Assembly: GCF_016132445.1 (NCBI RefSeq)
Contig: NZ_CP046056.1
Location: 186,001 to 250,000, forward strand
Origin: Venatoribacter cucullus
Lineage (GTDB): Bacteria > Pseudomonadota > Gammaproteobacteria > Pseudomonadales > Oceanobacteraceae
Direction: 5' to 3'
DNA: 64,000 nt
Numbering within the stretch: the stretch's first letter is position 1; each line of letters starts with the position of its first letter. The notes under the pieces were generated by a model that ran no database searches, was not told the DNA's origin, and worked only from the letters and a program-made list of their open reading frames with translations. Of the stretch, positions 27,403 to 42,515 are shown one piece after another. The position numbers and the translations under genes are program-made.

Positions 27403-28097
27403 TGGCTAAGCTGACCAAGCGCCAGAAAGCAATCGCCGAGAAAGTGGTTCCGGGCAAGATCTACTCTGTAGAAGAAGCCGCTGCCCTGCTGAGCGAACTG
27501 TCTGTTGTTAAATTCAAAGAGTCTGTCGACGTAGCCGTTAATCTGGGTATCGACGCTCGTAAATCCGACCAGGGCGTTCGCAGCGCTACCGTACTGCCGC
27601 ACGGCACCGGTAAGACCATGCGCGTTGCTGTGTTCACTCAGGGTGCCAATGCTGAAGCCGCTAAGGCTGCTGGTGCTGATGAAGTGGGCATGGAAGATCT
27701 GGCCGAGAAAATCAAAGGTGGTGATCTGAACTATGACGTGGTTATTGCTTCCCCGGATGCAATGCGCGTTGTGGGTGCTCTGGGTCAGGTGCTGGGTCCG
27801 CGTGGTCTGATGCCGAACCCGAAAGTGGGTACTGTTACCCCGGACGTCGCTACCGCGGTTAAAAATGCCAAAGCAGGTCAGGTTCGTTACCGTAACGACA
27901 AGAACGGCATCATTCACACCACCATCGGTAAAGTGGATTTCAGTGCGGAAGCCCTGAAAGACAACCTGGTGGCGCTGCTGTCTGATCTGCGTAAAGCCAA
28001 ACCGACTTCCGCCAAAGGCGTATATATGAAGAAAGTGACCCTGAGCACCACCATGGGTCCTGGTTTGGTTATCGATCACGCGTCTCTGGACGTCTGA
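27402..28097 (+). CDS. rplA: 50S ribosomal protein L1
   Basis: 231 residues (E. coli 234). Signature [15 protein letters not shown] is present. L1 forms the mobile stalk near the E site and, in E. coli, represses the rplKA transcript. One-base overlap with rplK keeps the two proteins at equal output. A leader for rplJL follows. Confidence 0.98.
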   Translation: MAKLTKRQKAIAEKVVPGKIYSVEEAAALLSELSVVKFKESVDVAVNLGIDARKSDQGVRSATVLPHGTGKTMRVAVFTQGANAEAAKAAGADEVGMEDLAEKIKGGDLNYDVVIASPDAMRVVGALGQVLGPRGLMPNPKVGTVTPDVATAVKNAKAGQVRYRNDKNGIIHTTIGKVDFSAEALKDNLVALLSDLRKAKPTSAKGVYMKKVTLSTTMGPGLVIDHASLDV

Positions 28098-28150
28098 TCA
28101 GCAAAGCTCTTTGGGGTTGCTGCTGGTTCTGCGGAACGCAGCAGCAGCTG

Positions 28151-28222
28151 TCAAAGACCGCAGGAGCCGGGGCGGCTCCATGAGTTGCCCTGACTTAATA
28201 TTTCCTGCGTAGATGGTGTGTG
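28151..28222 (+). ncRNA. L10 leader (rplJ autoregulatory RNA)
   Basis: The intergenic region before rplJ contains GACCGCAGG and, after a short stem (GAGCC / GGCTC), the segment CCTGCGTAGATGGTG. This pair of strands matches my memory of the Rfam L10 leader consensus, the kink-turn bound by the L10-L12 complex to repress its own mRNA. The rest of 28098-28296 holds another small stem (CTGCTGCG-like, about 28107-28147) and the rplJ ribosome site. Confidence 0.7.
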
Positions 28223-28296
28223 GCCCCTTCAGAATTCTGAATAGTCACACCGAGACTGGCTCTTACGAGCTCTACTTAACTTGTTAGGAGTTAATC

Positions 28297-28788
28297 GTGG
28301 CCTTAGGACTCGAAGATAAGAAGGCGATCGTCGCCGAAGTCCAGGAAGCAGCACAAGGTGCTCTGTCTGCTGTTGTTGCGGATTCCCGCGGCGTAACAGT
28401 AGGCGCCATGACCGCTCTGCGTAAAGAAGCGCGTGAAGCTGGTGTGTGGATGAAAGTTGTCCGTAACACTCTGGCCCGTCGCGCTGTTGAAGGCACCCAG
28501 TACGAATGTCTGAAAGAGACATTCACCGGTCCTACTCTGATTGCATTTTCCGCTGAACACCCAGGTGCGGCTGCCCGTATCTTTAAAGAGTTCGCGAAAA
28601 AGAACAAAGAGTTTGAACTGAAAGGTGGTGCGTTCGATGGCAATATCGTTTCTGTTGATATGCTGGCAACTCTGCCGACTTACAACGAAGCACTTGCCAA
28701 GCTGATGAGCGTCATGAAAGAAGCTGCCGCCGGCAAACTGGTTCGTACCATTGCCGCTGTTCGCGACCAAAAAGAACAAGCTGCCTGA
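28297..28788 (+). CDS. rplJ: 50S ribosomal protein L10
   Basis: 163 residues (E. coli 165), GTG start with TAGGAG eight bases ahead. N-terminal rRNA-binding domain ([21 protein letters not shown]) and C-terminal helix that carries the L7/L12 dimers. Repressor of its own operon through the leader upstream. Confidence 0.97.
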   Translation: MALGLEDKKAIVAEVQEAAQGALSAVVADSRGVTVGAMTALRKEAREAGVWMKVVRNTLARRAVEGTQYECLKETFTGPTLIAFSAEHPGAAARIFKEFAKKNKEFELKGGAFDGNIVSVDMLATLPTYNEALAKLMSVMKEAAAGKLVRTIAAVRDQKEQAA

Positions 28789-28849
28789 TTATTTCAGGTG
28801 GGTTTAACGATTTAACGAGCGTAATGCTCCATTAATTCAGGAAAGTCTC

Positions 28850-29218
28850 ATGTCTCTGACTAAAGAACAAATCATCGACGCTATCGCCGAAATGTCTGTA
28901 ATGGACGTTGTAGAACTGGTTTCTGCGATGGAAGAAAAATTCGGCGTGTCTGCTGCTGCTGCAGTAGCTGCTGGTCCGGCTGCAGCTGCTGAAGCTGCTG
29001 AAGAACAGACCGAATTTACCGTAGTCCTGGCTTCTGCCGGCGACAAGAAAGTGAACGTGATCAAAGCCGTACGTGAACTGACTGGTCTGGGTCTGAAAGA
29101 AGCCAAAGGTCTGGTTGACGGCGCTCCGGGCACTGTTCAGGAAAACGTTTCTAAAGACGTTGCTGAAGCTTCTAAGAAAACTCTGGAAGAAGCTGGCGCG
29201 ACTGTTGAAATCAAGTAA
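28850..29218 (+). CDS. rplL: 50S ribosomal protein L7/L12
   Basis: 122 residues. N-terminal dimerisation domain, Ala-rich hinge ([18 protein letters not shown]) and C-terminal factor-binding domain with [21 protein letters not shown]12 recruits EF-Tu and EF-G, the products of five genes in this same window. The rplL-rpoB gap contains two hairpins. Confidence 0.98.
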   Translation: MSLTKEQIIDAIAEMSVMDVVELVSAMEEKFGVSAAAAVAAGPAAAAEAAEEQTEFTVVLASAGDKKVNVIKAVRELTGLGLKEAKGLVDGAPGTVQENVSKDVAEASKKTLEEAGATVEIK

Positions 29219-29244
29219 TTTGCACATCGTTGCAAACTTGCTTC

Positions 29245-29301
29245 TGTCGCGCCAGATTGGCGCGACAACTGGCTGACGGGTAATTACCCGTCGGCCTTTT
29301 T
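29245..29301 (+). terminator. Two hairpins between rplL and rpoB (processing site and attenuator)
   Basis: First, TGTCGCGCC (29245-29253) pairs with GGCGCGACA (29259-29267). Three bases on, GGCTGACGGGTAA / TTACCCGTCGGCC (29271-29296) is followed by five T residues. E. coli has an RNase III site and an attenuator at the same place, which lower rpoBC relative to ribosomal proteins; the arrangement here fits that. The remainder to 29410 shows only the rpoB ribosome site. Confidence 0.7.
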
Positions 29302-29410
29302 CACGTTATGGAAATCGTGAGCACGCTGGCATAGTGCCGGGTTCAAACGCAAGCAAGTCCTTGAGCCACGGGTAAATTACCCAATCGAGGATACAGTCCG
29401 GGGATAACTG

Positions 29411-32400
29411 ATGGCTTACTCATATACTGAGAAAAAACGTATCCGTAAGGATTTCGGTAAATTACCGAGTGTGATGGATGTGCCTTACCTGCTGGCCATT
29501 CAAATCGACTCCTATCGCAAGTTCCTCCAAGAAGGGGCAACCGCTGAAGAACGCATCGACATCGGTCTGCATGCGGCATTTAAGTCTGTTTTCCCGATCG
29601 TCAGCTATTCCGGGAATGCTGCACTGGAGTACGTGAGCTACCGCCTCGGTACCCCAGGTTTTGATGAAAAAGAATGTATGCTGCGTGGCGTTACTTATGC
29701 TGCTCCGCTGCGCGTAAAAGTGCGCCTGATTATCTACGATAAAGAATCAGCCACCAAAGCCATCAAAGATATTAAAGAGCAGGAAGTGTACATGGGCGAA
29801 ATGCCGCTCATGACTGACAACGGTACTTTTATTGTTAACGGTACTGAGCGCGTTATCGTGTCTCAGCTGCACCGTTCACCGGGTGTGTTCTTTGATCACG
29901 ACAAAGGCAAAACGCACTCTTCCGGCAAGCTGCTGTATAACGCCCGTATTATTCCGTACCGCGGCTCCTGGCTGGATTTTGAATTCGATCCGAAAGATCT
30001 GCTGTTCGTCCGTATTGACCGTCGTCGTAAGTTGCCGGCTTCCATTCTGCTGCGCGCCCTGGGCTACGATACCCAGGAAATTCTGGCGACCTTCTTTGAG
30101 AACGACAGCTACCGCCTGACCGCTGACGGTGCGATGCTGAAGCTGATTCCGTCACGTCTGCGTGGTGAAACCGCTGCCTTCGATATCAAAGACAACGAAG
30201 GCAATATCATCGTTGAAGCGACCCGTCGTATTACTGCCCGCCATATTAAACAACTGGAAAAAGCCAAGGTTGAAGAACTGGCGGTACCGGTTGAATACAT
30301 GCTGGGTGAATCGCTGGCGAAAGATATTGTTAATACCAAGACCGGTGAAGTGCTGGCCACTGCCAACACCGAACTGACTGCTGAACTGCTGGGTAAGCTG
30401 ACTGAAGCCGGTATTAAAGAGTTCGAAACCATCTACACCAACGAGCTGGATTGCGGCGCCTTTATGTCGGACACATTGCGTGCCGACCCGACTGGCAGCC
30501 CGCTGGAAGCACTGGTCGAAATCTACCGCATGATGCGTCCTGGCGAGCCGCCGACAAAAGAAAGCGCCGAGTCACTGTTCGAAAACCTGTTCTTCAGTGA
30601 CGAACGTTACGACCTGTCTGCGGTGGGCCGGATGAAGTTCAACCGTCGTATCGGCCGTGATGAAATCACAGGTCTGGGTACGCTGGAAAAGAGCGACATC
30701 ATCGCCGTGATGAAAACCCTGATCGAGATCCGTAACGGTAAAGGCGTGGTGGATGATATCGACCACCTGGGTAACCGTCGTATCCGTTCCGTGGGTGAAA
30801 TGGCTGAAAACCAGTTCCGAGTGGGTCTGGTGCGGGTTGAGCGTGCGGTCCGTGAACGTCTGTCGATGGCCGAATCCGAAGGCCTGATGCCGCAGGATCT
30901 GATCAACGCCAAGCCAGTGGCTGCTGCTGTGAAAGAGTTCTTCGGCTCTTCTCAGCTGTCGCAGTTTATGGACCAGAACAACCCGCTGTCTGAAGTGACG
31001 CACAAGCGTCGTATTTCAGCACTCGGTCCGGGCGGTCTGACCCGTGAACGTGCCGGCTTCGAAGTGCGTGACGTACACGCCACTCACTACGGCCGTGTGT
31101 GCCCGATTGAAACGCCGGAAGGTCCGAACATTGGTCTGATCAACTCGCTGTCTTCTTATGCCCGCACCAACGAATACGGTTTCCTCGAAACACCGTATCG
31201 CCGGGTGGTGGATGGTGTGGTCACTGACGACATTATTTATGTGTCTGCCATTGAAGAATCTGACTACGTAATCGCTCAGGCATCCGTGCCGACCGACGCC
31301 AAGGGCCGTCTGCAGGGCGACCTGATTTCCGTGCGTCACCAGAACGAATTTACCGTGATGTCACCGGACAACGTCACGCTGATGGACGTATCACCGCAGC
31401 AGGTGGTTTCCATCGCCGCGTCACTGATTCCGTTCCTTGAGCACGACGACGCCAACCGCGCCCTGATGGGTTCCAACATGCAGCGTCAGGCCGTCCCGAC
31501 GCTGAAGTCTGAGAAGCCTCTGGTGGGTACCGGTATGGAGCGCTCGGTCGCTGCCGACTCGGGTGTCTGCGTGGTGGCCAAGCGTGGTGGTGTGATCGAT
31601 TCAGTCGATGCTTCCCGTATTGTGGTGAAGGTAAACGATGATGAAACGCTGGCGGGTGAAGCCGGTGTGGACATCTACAACCTGACCAAATACACCCGTT
31701 CTAACCAGAACACCTGTATTAACCAGCGTCCGCTGGTGAAAGCCGGTGATCAGATTGAGCGTGGCGACATCATGGCCGATGGTCCGTCGGTGGATATGGG
31801 TGAGCTGGCCCTGGGTCAGAACTTCCGCATCGCCTTCATGCCGTGGAACGGTTACAACTACGAAGACTCCATCCTGCTGTCTGAGCGGGTGTCTCAGGAA
31901 GACCGCCTGACCACCATCCACATTCAGGAACTGACCTGTGTGGCGCGTGACACCAAGCTGGGTGCGGAAGAAATCACCTCCGATATTCCGAACGTGGGCG
32001 AATCTGCTCTGAACAAGCTGGATGAATCTGGCATTGTGTACATCGGTGCGGAAGTGAAGCCGGGCGACATTCTGGTGGGCAAGGTAACGCCGAAAGGTGA
32101 AACCCAGCTGACGCCGGAAGAAAAACTGCTGCGTGCCATCTTCGGTGAAAAAGCCTCCGACGTGAAAGACACCTCACTGCGCGTTAAGACCGGTACCACC
32201 GGTACCGTTATTGACGTACAGGTGTTTACCCGTGACGGCGTCGAAAAAGACGAACGTGCCAAGCAGATCGAAGAAATGCAGCTGGCCGAGATCCGTAAAG
32301 ATCTGAACGAAGAAATGCGGATTGTGAAGGGCGCTACCTATGAGCGTCTGCAGCGTGCGCTGGTTGGCCAGAAAGTGAACGCAGCTCCGGGTCTGAAGAA

Positions 32401-33484
32401 AGGGGATACCCTGACCGAGGAATACCTGCAGTCACTGGAAGCCGACAAGTGGTTCAAGATTCTGCCGCAGGACGAAACCTTGGCCGAAACCCTGGAGTTG
32501 GCCGAGAAGTCTCTCGACGAGCGTCGTAAGCAGCTGGACGACAAGTTCGAAGACAAGAAACGCAAACTGCAGCAGGGCGATGACCTGGCGCCGGGCGTGC
32601 TGAAGATTGTTAAGGTGTATCTGGCCATCAAACGGAAGATCCAGCCGGGCGACAAGATGGCCGGTCGTCACGGTAACAAAGGTGTTATCTCCGCGATCAA
32701 GCCGATCGAAGATATGCCTTACGACGAAAACGGCGTACCGGTGGATATCGTACTGAACCCGCTGGGCGTACCGTCGCGGATGAACGTCGGTCAGATCATG
32801 GAGATCCACCTGGGTCTGGCCGCCAAAGGTCTGGGCGAAAAAATTGAGCGGATGCTGCGTGAACAGCAGGAAATCGCCAAGCTGCGCAAACTGCTGGATG
32901 AAATCTACAACGGTGGCGAAGGCCGCAAAGAAGATTTCGACAGCATGAGCGATGCCGAGATTCTGGAGCTGGCCGACAACCTGCGCGGTGGTGTGCCGAT
33001 GGCTACACCAGCGTTCGATGGTGCGGAAGAAGTCGAAATCAAGCGCATGCTGCGCCTGGCGGATATGCCGGATTCCGGTCAGATGACGCTGTTTGACGGC
33101 CGTACCGGTGAAGCGTTCGATCGTCAGGTAACCGTTGGTTACATGTACATGCTGAAACTGAACCACCTGGTTGATGACAAGATGCACGCCCGTTCTACCG
33201 GTTCGTACAGTCTGGTTACCCAGCAGCCGCTTGGCGGTAAAGCCCAGTTCGGTGGTCAGCGTTTCGGGGAGATGGAAGTGTGGGCGCTGGAAGCCTATGG
33301 TGCCGCCTATACCCTGCAGGAGATGCTGACCGTGAAATCCGACGACGTGGCCGGTCGTACCAAGATGTACAAAAACATCGTGGATGGCGACCACCGCATG
33401 GAAGCCGGTATGCCGGAATCCTTTAACGTATTGGTTAAAGAGATCCGCTCACTGGGTATCGACATCGAACTGGAAAACGAATAA
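29411..33484 (+). CDS. rpoB: RNA polymerase beta subunit
   Basis: 1357 residues (E. coli 1342). Beta lobes, the rifampicin pocket ([20 protein letters not shown] then [11 protein letters not shown]), which has the wild-type rifampicin-sensitive residues, the active-site part ([20 protein letters not shown]), and near the C-terminus [13 protein letters not shown] and the rpoC-contacting end. The ATG at 29411 is seven bases after GGGATAAC with moderate Shine-Dalgarno. Followed by rpoC after 65 bases. Confidence 0.99.
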   Translation: MAYSYTEKKRIRKDFGKLPSVMDVPYLLAIQIDSYRKFLQEGATAEERIDIGLHAAFKSVFPIVSYSGNAALEYVSYRLGTPGFDEKECMLRGVTYAAPLRVKVRLIIYDKESATKAIKDIKEQEVYMGEMPLMTDNGTFIVNGTERVIVSQLHRSPGVFFDHDKGKTHSSGKLLYNARIIPYRGSWLDFEFDPKDLLFVRIDRRRKLPASILLRALGYDTQEILATFFENDSYRLTADGAMLKLIPSRLRGETAAFDIKDNEGNIIVEATRRITARHIKQLEKAKVEELAVPVEYMLGESLAKDIVNTKTGEVLATANTELTAELLGKLTEAGIKEFETIYTNELDCGAFMSDTLRADPTGSPLEALVEIYRMMRPGEPPTKESAESLFENLFFSDERYDLSAVGRMKFNRRIGRDEITGLGTLEKSDIIAVMKTLIEIRNGKGVVDDIDHLGNRRIRSVGEMAENQFRVGLVRVERAVRERLSMAESEGLMPQDLINAKPVAAAVKEFFGSSQLSQFMDQNNPLSEVTHKRRISALGPGGLTRERAGFEVRDVHATHYGRVCPIETPEGPNIGLINSLSSYARTNEYGFLETPYRRVVDGVVTDDIIYVSAIEESDYVIAQASVPTDAKGRLQGDLISVRHQNEFTVMSPDNVTLMDVSPQQVVSIAASLIPFLEHDDANRALMGSNMQRQAVPTLKSEKPLVGTGMERSVAADSGVCVVAKRGGVIDSVDASRIVVKVNDDETLAGEAGVDIYNLTKYTRSNQNTCINQRPLVKAGDQIERGDIMADGPSVDMGELALGQNFRIAFMPWNGYNYEDSILLSERVSQEDRLTTIHIQELTCVARDTKLGAEEITSDIPNVGESALNKLDESGIVYIGAEVKPGDILVGKVTPKGETQLTPEEKLLRAIFGEKASDVKDTSLRVKTGTTGTVIDVQVFTRDGVEKDERAKQIEEMQLAEIRKDLNEEMRIVKGATYERLQRALVGQKVNAAPGLKKGDTLTEEYLQSLEADKWFKILPQDETLAETLELAEKSLDERRKQLDDKFEDKKRKLQQGDDLAPGVLKIVKVYLAIKRKIQPGDKMAGRHGNKGVISAIKPIEDMPYDENGVPVDIVLNPLGVPSRMNVGQIMEIHLGLAAKGLGEKIERMLREQQEIAKLRKLLDEIYNGGEGRKEDFDSMSDAEILELADNLRGGVPMATPAFDGAEEVEIKRMLRLADMPDSGQMTLFDGRTGEAFDRQVTVGYMYMLKLNHLVDDKMHARSTGSYSLVTQQPLGGKAQFGGQRFGEMEVWALEAYGAAYTLQEMLTVKSDDVAGRTKMYKNIVDGDHRMEAGMPESFNVLVKEIRSLGIDIELENE

Positions 33485-33549
33485 GCGGACGAGCAGTGCG
33501 GCTGCCGGTGCAAGCACCGGCAGTACCCTGACTCCACACGGAGCAAAAT

Positions 33550-37773
<4,224 letters not shown>

Positions 37774-37818
37774 GGCTCAGTGTCCGTTGGTTGTTAAACA
37801 ATCAACGGCTTGACGATC

Positions 37819-37851
37819 GGGGGCGGGAGGATTATCCTTCCGGCCCCTTTT
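37819..37851 (+). terminator. Hairpin after rpoC
   Basis: GGGGGCGGGAGGAT with ATCCTTCCGGCCCC, imperfect because of one bulge on each side, followed by TTTT. It sits 45 bases after rpoC and separates the rpoBC and str operons, perhaps incompletely. A perfect 8-2-8 inverted repeat, CGTCAGAA-TT-TTCTGACG at 37856-37873, follows in the rpsL leader. Confidence 0.55.
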
Positions 37852-37901
37852 ATTGCGTCAGAATTTTCTGACGTTGTGTTAAATAAGTTGGAGTTTGCTA
37901 A

Positions 37902-38276
37902 ATGGCTACAATCAACCAGTTGGTTCGTCAGCCTCGTAAGCGCAAAGTGGCTAAGAGTGACGTACCTGCTCTGCAGGCTTGTCCTCAGCGTCGTGGCGTA
38001 TGTACCCGTGTATATACCACCACTCCGAAAAAGCCTAACTCGGCCCTGCGTAAAGTATGCCGTGTGCGTTTGACGAATGGTTTCGAAGTTGCTTCCTACA
38101 TCGGTGGTGAAGGCCACAACCTGCAGGAGCACAGTGTTGTTCTGATCCGTGGTGGTCGTGTAAAAGACTTGCCAGGTGTTCGTTACCACACTGTTCGCGG
38201 TACCCTGGATACTTCCGGCGTTGCGAACCGTAAACAAGCCCGTTCTAAGTACGGTGCAAAACGTCCTAAGAAATAA
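37902..38276 (+). CDS. rpsL: 30S ribosomal protein S12
   Basis: 124 residues, as E. coli. The decoding-centre loops are wild type: [14 protein letters not shown] (the Lys that gives streptomycin sensitivity) and [13 protein letters not shown]. First gene of the str operon. Confidence 0.98.
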   Translation: MATINQLVRQPRKRKVAKSDVPALQACPQRRGVCTRVYTTTPKKPNSALRKVCRVRLTNGFEVASYIGGEGHNLQEHSVVLIRGGRVKDLPGVRYHTVRGTLDTSGVANRKQARSKYGAKRPKK

Positions 38277-38365
38277 TTTCTTAACGACATATAGATAAGA
38301 GTAAGGCTGGGCTTATTTGTTGACTCAGATGCTCAGGCTGACCTGAAGACCTAAGAGGGCTTATC

Positions 38366-38836
38366 ATGCCAAGAAGACGCGTCGCTGCGAAGCGCGAAAT
38401 CCTGCCGGATCCGAAGTTCGGAAATATCACTCTGGCCAAATTCATGAACCACGTGATGATCAGTGGTAAAAAATCCATCGCCGAAAAAATCGTTTACGGC
38501 GCTATGGATATCATGGCGAAAAAACAGGGCGGTGACGCTCTGGAACTGTTCGAAAAAGCCCTGGAATCTATCCAGCCGATGGTGGAAGTAAAATCCCGCC
38601 GTGTGGGTGGTGCTACCTACCAGGTACCGGTTGAAGTGCGTCCGGCCCGCCGTCAGGCACTGGCCATGCGCTGGCTGGTTGATGCTGCCCGTAAGCGTGG
38701 TGAAAAATCCATGGCGCAGCGTCTGGCGAATGAGATGCTGGAAGCCAGCGAAGGCAAAGGCTCTGCGGTTAAGAAGCGTGAAGACGTACACCGCATGGCA
38801 GAAGCGAACAAGGCTTTCTCTCACTATCGCTTTTAA
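38366..38836 (+). CDS. rpsG: 30S ribosomal protein S7
   Basis: 156 residues. Begins [20 protein letters not shown], with the beta-hairpin [17 protein letters not shown]7 nucleates the 30S head and, in E. coli, represses the str operon. It precedes fusA by 19 bases. Confidence 0.98.
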   Translation: MPRRRVAAKREILPDPKFGNITLAKFMNHVMISGKKSIAEKIVYGAMDIMAKKQGGDALELFEKALESIQPMVEVKSRRVGGATYQVPVEVRPARRQALAMRWLVDAARKRGEKSMAQRLANEMLEASEGKGSAVKKREDVHRMAEANKAFSHYRF

Positions 38837-38855
38837 TTAGACCGAGGCCGGCACC

Positions 38856-40949
38856 GTGGCACGTACAACGCCCATCGAACGTTATCGTAATATTGGTATT
38901 TGTGCGCATGTGGATGCGGGTAAAACCACCACCACAGAGCGCGTCCTGTTTTACACAGGCAAGTCCCATAAAATGGGTGAAGTACATGACGGTGCCGCGA
39001 CCATGGACTGGATGGAACAGGAGCAGGAGCGGGGGATTACCATTACCTCTGCAGCCACCACCTGCTTCTGGTCCGGCATGTCCAGGCAGTATGACGAACA
39101 CCGCGTTAACATCATCGATACCCCGGGGCACGTCGACTTCACCATTGAAGTTGAACGCTCTCTGCGTGTATTGGATGGTGCAGTGGTGGTGCTGTGCGGT
39201 TCTTCCGGTGTGCAGCCGCAGACCGAAACCGTCTGGCGTCAGGCCAACAAATATGAAGTTCCGCGTATGGTATTCGTCAACAAGATGGACCGTACCGGTG
39301 CTGATTTCTTTAAAGTCGTACAGCAGCTTAAAGATCGTCTGAAAGCCAATGCGGTACCGATTCAGATTAACCTCGGCAGCGAAGATCAGTTCCGCGGCGT
39401 GGTCGATCTGTTGCTTATGAAAACCATCATCTGGAATGACGCTGACCAGGGCATGACCTTTGAGCTGGGCGAAATTCCTGCCGACTTACTGCCCGTCGCG
39501 CAGAAGTGGCGAGACAACATGGTTGAAGCTGCTGCCGAAGCCAGCGATGAGCTGATGGACAAATACCTCGAAGGCGAAGAGCTGAGCGAGGCTGACATTA
39601 AAGCCGGTTTGCGTAAACGCACGCTGGCCAACGAAATTGTTCCGGTCGCCTGTGGTTCCGCCTTCAAAAATAAAGGCGTGCCAGCGGTACTGGATGCGGT
39701 GGTGGATTACCTGCCATCACCGACCGAAGTAAAGGCCATCGAGGGCGTACTGAACGACGCCAACGAAACGCCGGCAGAGCGTCATTCATCGGATGCTGAG
39801 CCTTTTGCCGCGCTGGCCTTCAAAATTGCCACCGATCCTTTTGTCGGCACCCTGACCTTTATCCGGGTGTATTCCGGTGTGCTGAATTCCGGTGACGCCG
39901 TGTATAACGCGGTGAAAGGCAAGCGCGAACGCGTTGGCCGTATGGTGCAGATGCACGCCAACAACCGCGAAGAAATCAAAGAAGTCCGGGCCGGCGATAT
40001 TGCCGCCCTGATCGGTATGAAAGATGTCACCACCGGTGACACACTGTGTGACATGAATAACGTCATCACGCTGGAAAAAATGGACTTCCCGGAGCCGGTT
40101 ATTTCGGTGGCGGTAGAGCCGAAAACCCAGGCTGACCAGGAAAAGATGGGCATCGCGCTGAGCAAGTTGGCGATGGAAGATCCGTCCTTCCGCGTTGAAA
40201 CCGATGAGGAAACCGGCCAGACCATTATTTCCGGCATGGGTGAGCTGCATCTCGACATTATTGTCGACCGTATGCGTCGTGAATTCAGCGTTGACGCAAA
40301 CGTCGGTAAGCCGCAGGTGGCCTACCGTGAAAAGATCACATCGACTGTCGAGATCGACAACAAGTTCGTGAAACAGTCCGGTGGTCGTGGCCAGTATGGT
40401 CACGTGGTTATCAGGTTCGAGCCCAGCGATGTAGAAGGCCTCGAATTTGTTAACGAAATCGTTGGTGGTGTCATTCCGAAGGAGTACATCCCGGCCGTTG
40501 AAAAAGGCATCGCTCAGCAAATGAAGAACGGTGTTCTGGCGGGTTATCCGCTGCTTGGCCTGAAGGCCACGTTGCTTGACGGCTCCTATCATGACGTGGA
40601 TTCCAACGAAATGGCGTTCCGCATCGCGGCATCAATGGCCACCCGGCAGCTGTCTGAAAAAGGCAATGCGGTGCTGCTTGAGCCGGTGATGAAGGTAGAA
40701 GTGGTAACGCCGGAAGATTACATGGGTGATGTGGTGGGCGATCTTAACCGCCGCCGCGGTCTGATTTCCGGTATGGATGAAGGTCTGGCCGGTAAGGTAA
40801 TTAACGCCAGTGTACCGTTGGCCGAAATGTTCGGTTACGCCACTGACCTGCGTTCCGCCTCTCAGGGCCGTGCGACCTACTCCATGGAATTTGAAAACTA
40901 CTCGGAAGCACCTGCCAGTGTGACCGATCGCATCATTAAACGAGCTTAA
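38856..40949 (+). CDS. fusA: Elongation factor G, main copy
   Basis: Translocase GTPase of 697 residues, GTG start. G1 [16 protein letters not shown]3 DTPGHVDF, G4 NKMD. Then domain II, domain III ([14 protein letters not shown]), domain IV (about 485-605) and V. The position rpsL-rpsG-fusA-tuf is the ancestral str operon, so this copy should be the housekeeping factor. A paralogue lies at 42516-44603. Confidence 0.98.
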   Translation: MARTTPIERYRNIGICAHVDAGKTTTTERVLFYTGKSHKMGEVHDGAATMDWMEQEQERGITITSAATTCFWSGMSRQYDEHRVNIIDTPGHVDFTIEVERSLRVLDGAVVVLCGSSGVQPQTETVWRQANKYEVPRMVFVNKMDRTGADFFKVVQQLKDRLKANAVPIQINLGSEDQFRGVVDLLLMKTIIWNDADQGMTFELGEIPADLLPVAQKWRDNMVEAAAEASDELMDKYLEGEELSEADIKAGLRKRTLANEIVPVACGSAFKNKGVPAVLDAVVDYLPSPTEVKAIEGVLNDANETPAERHSSDAEPFAALAFKIATDPFVGTLTFIRVYSGVLNSGDAVYNAVKGKRERVGRMVQMHANNREEIKEVRAGDIAALIGMKDVTTGDTLCDMNNVITLEKMDFPEPVISVAVEPKTQADQEKMGIALSKLAMEDPSFRVETDEETGQTIISGMGELHLDIIVDRMRREFSVDANVGKPQVAYREKITSTVEIDNKFVKQSGGRGQYGHVVIRFEPSDVEGLEFVNEIVGGVIPKEYIPAVEKGIAQQMKNGVLAGYPLLGLKATLLDGSYHDVDSNEMAFRIAASMATRQLSEKGNAVLLEPVMKVEVVTPEDYMGDVVGDLNRRRGLISGMDEGLAGKVINASVPLAEMFGYATDLRSASQGRATYSMEFENYSEAPASVTDRIIKRA

Positions 40950-40977
40950 ATTACTCAAACTCTGAACGAGGTGTTCT

Positions 40978-42201
40978 ATGGCTAAGGAAACGTTTGAACG
41001 TTCCAAACCCCACGTAAACGTGGGCACTATCGGTCACGTTGACCACGGTAAAACCACTCTGACAGCGGCGCTGACCCGCGTATGTTCAGAAGTATGGGGT
41101 GGTAAAGCAGTAGCGTTCGACGGTATCGACAAGGCACCGGAAGAGCGTGAGCGTGGTATCACCATTTCTACTTCTCACGTTGAATACGAGTCACCGACCC
41201 GCCACTACGCACACGTAGATTGCCCGGGCCACGCCGACTACGTTAAAAACATGATTACCGGTGCTGCCCAGATGGACGGCGCGATCCTGGTGTGTGGTTC
41301 AACTGACGGCCCGATGCCGCAGACCCGTGAGCACATCCTGCTGTCCCGTCAGGTAGGCGTACCTTACATTGTTGTGTTCCTGAACAAAGCTGACCTGCTG
41401 GCTGAAGACTGCGGCGGCGCGGATTCTGACGAATACGCCGAGATGCTGGAGCTGGTAGAAATGGAACTGCGTGACCTGCTGTCTGAATACGACTTCCCGG
41501 GTGACGACACTCCGATTATCCCAGGTTCTGCGCTGATGGCCCTGAACGGCCAGGATGAGAACGGCATGGGTACTTCTGCCGTTAAGAAACTGGTAGAAAC
41601 TCTGGATGCTTACATTCCGGAACCTGAGCGTGCCATCGACGGCGCCTTCCTGATGCCGATCGAAGACGTATTCTCCATTCAGGGTCGTGGTACCGTAGTA
41701 ACCGGTCGTGTAGAGCGTGGTATCGTTCGTACGGGTGAAGAACTGGCCATCGTTGGTATTCGTGAAACCACCAAGACCACCTGTACCGGTGTGGAAATGT
41801 TCCGCAAGATCCTGGACGAAGGCCGTGCTGGTGAAAACGTTGGTGTACTGCTGCGTGGTACCAAGCGTGATGACGTAGAGCGTGGTCAGGTACTGGCCAA
41901 GCCGGGCTCCATCACCCCGCACACCAAGTTTGAATCCGAAGTCTACGTACTGGGCAAAGACGAAGGCGGCCGTCACACTCCGTTCTTCAAAGGCTACCGT
42001 CCGCAGTTCTACTTCCGTACCACTGACGTAACCGGTTCAGTAGAACTGCCGGAAGGCGTAGAGATGGTAATGCCGGGCGACAACGTGAAACTGGTTGTTA
42101 CCCTGATTCACCCGATCGCGATGGACGACGGTCTGCGCTTTGCGATCCGTGAAGGCGGCCGTACTGTAGGCGCCGGTGTTGTGGCTAAGATCATTGAATA
42201 A
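40978..42201 (+). CDS. tuf: Elongation factor Tu, copy 2 (tufA position)
   Basis: Protein identical to copy 1 (407 residues). It is the normal str-operon copy, 28 bases after fusA with GAACGAGG upstream. Compared with copy 1 it differs at the early codons (GTTCC for Arg-Ser, GTG for Val, GCG for Ala near codon 33); from about base 125 on all three copies read the same by eye. Confidence 0.98.
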   Translation: MAKETFERSKPHVNVGTIGHVDHGKTTLTAALTRVCSEVWGGKAVAFDGIDKAPEERERGITISTSHVEYESPTRHYAHVDCPGHADYVKNMITGAAQMDGAILVCGSTDGPMPQTREHILLSRQVGVPYIVVFLNKADLLAEDCGGADSDEYAEMLELVEMELRDLLSEYDFPGDDTPIIPGSALMALNGQDENGMGTSAVKKLVETLDAYIPEPERAIDGAFLMPIEDVFSIQGRGTVVTGRVERGIVRTGEELAIVGIRETTKTTCTGVEMFRKILDEGRAGENVGVLLRGTKRDDVERGQVLAKPGSITPHTKFESEVYVLGKDEGGRHTPFFKGYRPQFYFRTTDVTGSVELPEGVEMVMPGDNVKLVVTLIHPIAMDDGLRFAIREGGRTVGAGVVAKIIE

Positions 42202-42320
42202 TTCGCCCGGAGCGAATTATGACAGCCGGAGGCTGGCCCGATAGGGCGAGGGCAGGAAGCCCGCAGCAATGATGATTTTTGCCAGACGCTAGACGCTACA
42301 AGCGAAAAGCCGAAAGCGAC
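42198..42320 (+). other. Structured 3' leader of tuf2 with AGACGCT x2
   Basis: The same series of hairpins as behind tuf1, base for base, but with only two AGACGCT copies (42284-42297). It starts in the stop codon and ends at the terminator. Confidence 0.7.
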
Positions 42321-42354
42321 AAAAAGCCCTGCCAGTAATGGTGGGGCTTTTTTT
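42321..42354 (+). terminator. tuf2 / str operon terminator
   Basis: AAAAAGCCCTGCC-AGTAAT-GGTGGGGCTTTTT with a total of seven T residues. Same hairpin as behind the other tuf genes, with a longer T-run than tuf1. Confidence 0.85.
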
Positions 42355-42371
42355 ATGAGAGGAATAAAATG

Positions 42372-42448
42372 CTTCCAGCTTCCAGCTTCCAGCTTCCAGC
42401 TTCCAGCTTCCAGCTTCCAGCGTCTCCCGTCTCCCGTCTCCCGTCTCC
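42372..42448. repeat. Heptamer array behind tuf2: CTTCCAG x7, CGTCTCC x4
   Basis: Seven perfect copies of CTTCCAG (42372-42420) pass without a break in phase into four perfect copies of CGTCTCC (42421-42448), 77 bases in all. The array lies between the tuf2 terminator and the bidirectional terminator of fusA2. Any reading frame through it yields a seven-residue peptide repeat; I do not regard those as genes. Confidence 0.97.
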
Positions 42449-42465
42449 CTTTTCACCAGCCAATA

Positions 42466-42499
42466 AAAAACCCCGCAGGCTTGCACCGGCGGGGTTTTT
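42466..42499. terminator. Bidirectional terminator behind fusA2
   Basis: AAAAACCCCGC (42466-42476) and GCGGGGTTTTT (42489-42499) form an 11-bp stem with T-runs on both strands. It ends fusA2 on the minus strand, 17 bases after its stop, and can back up the tuf2 terminator on the plus strand. Confidence 0.85.
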
Positions 42500-42515
42500 G
42501 TTCAGTCAGCAGCGA

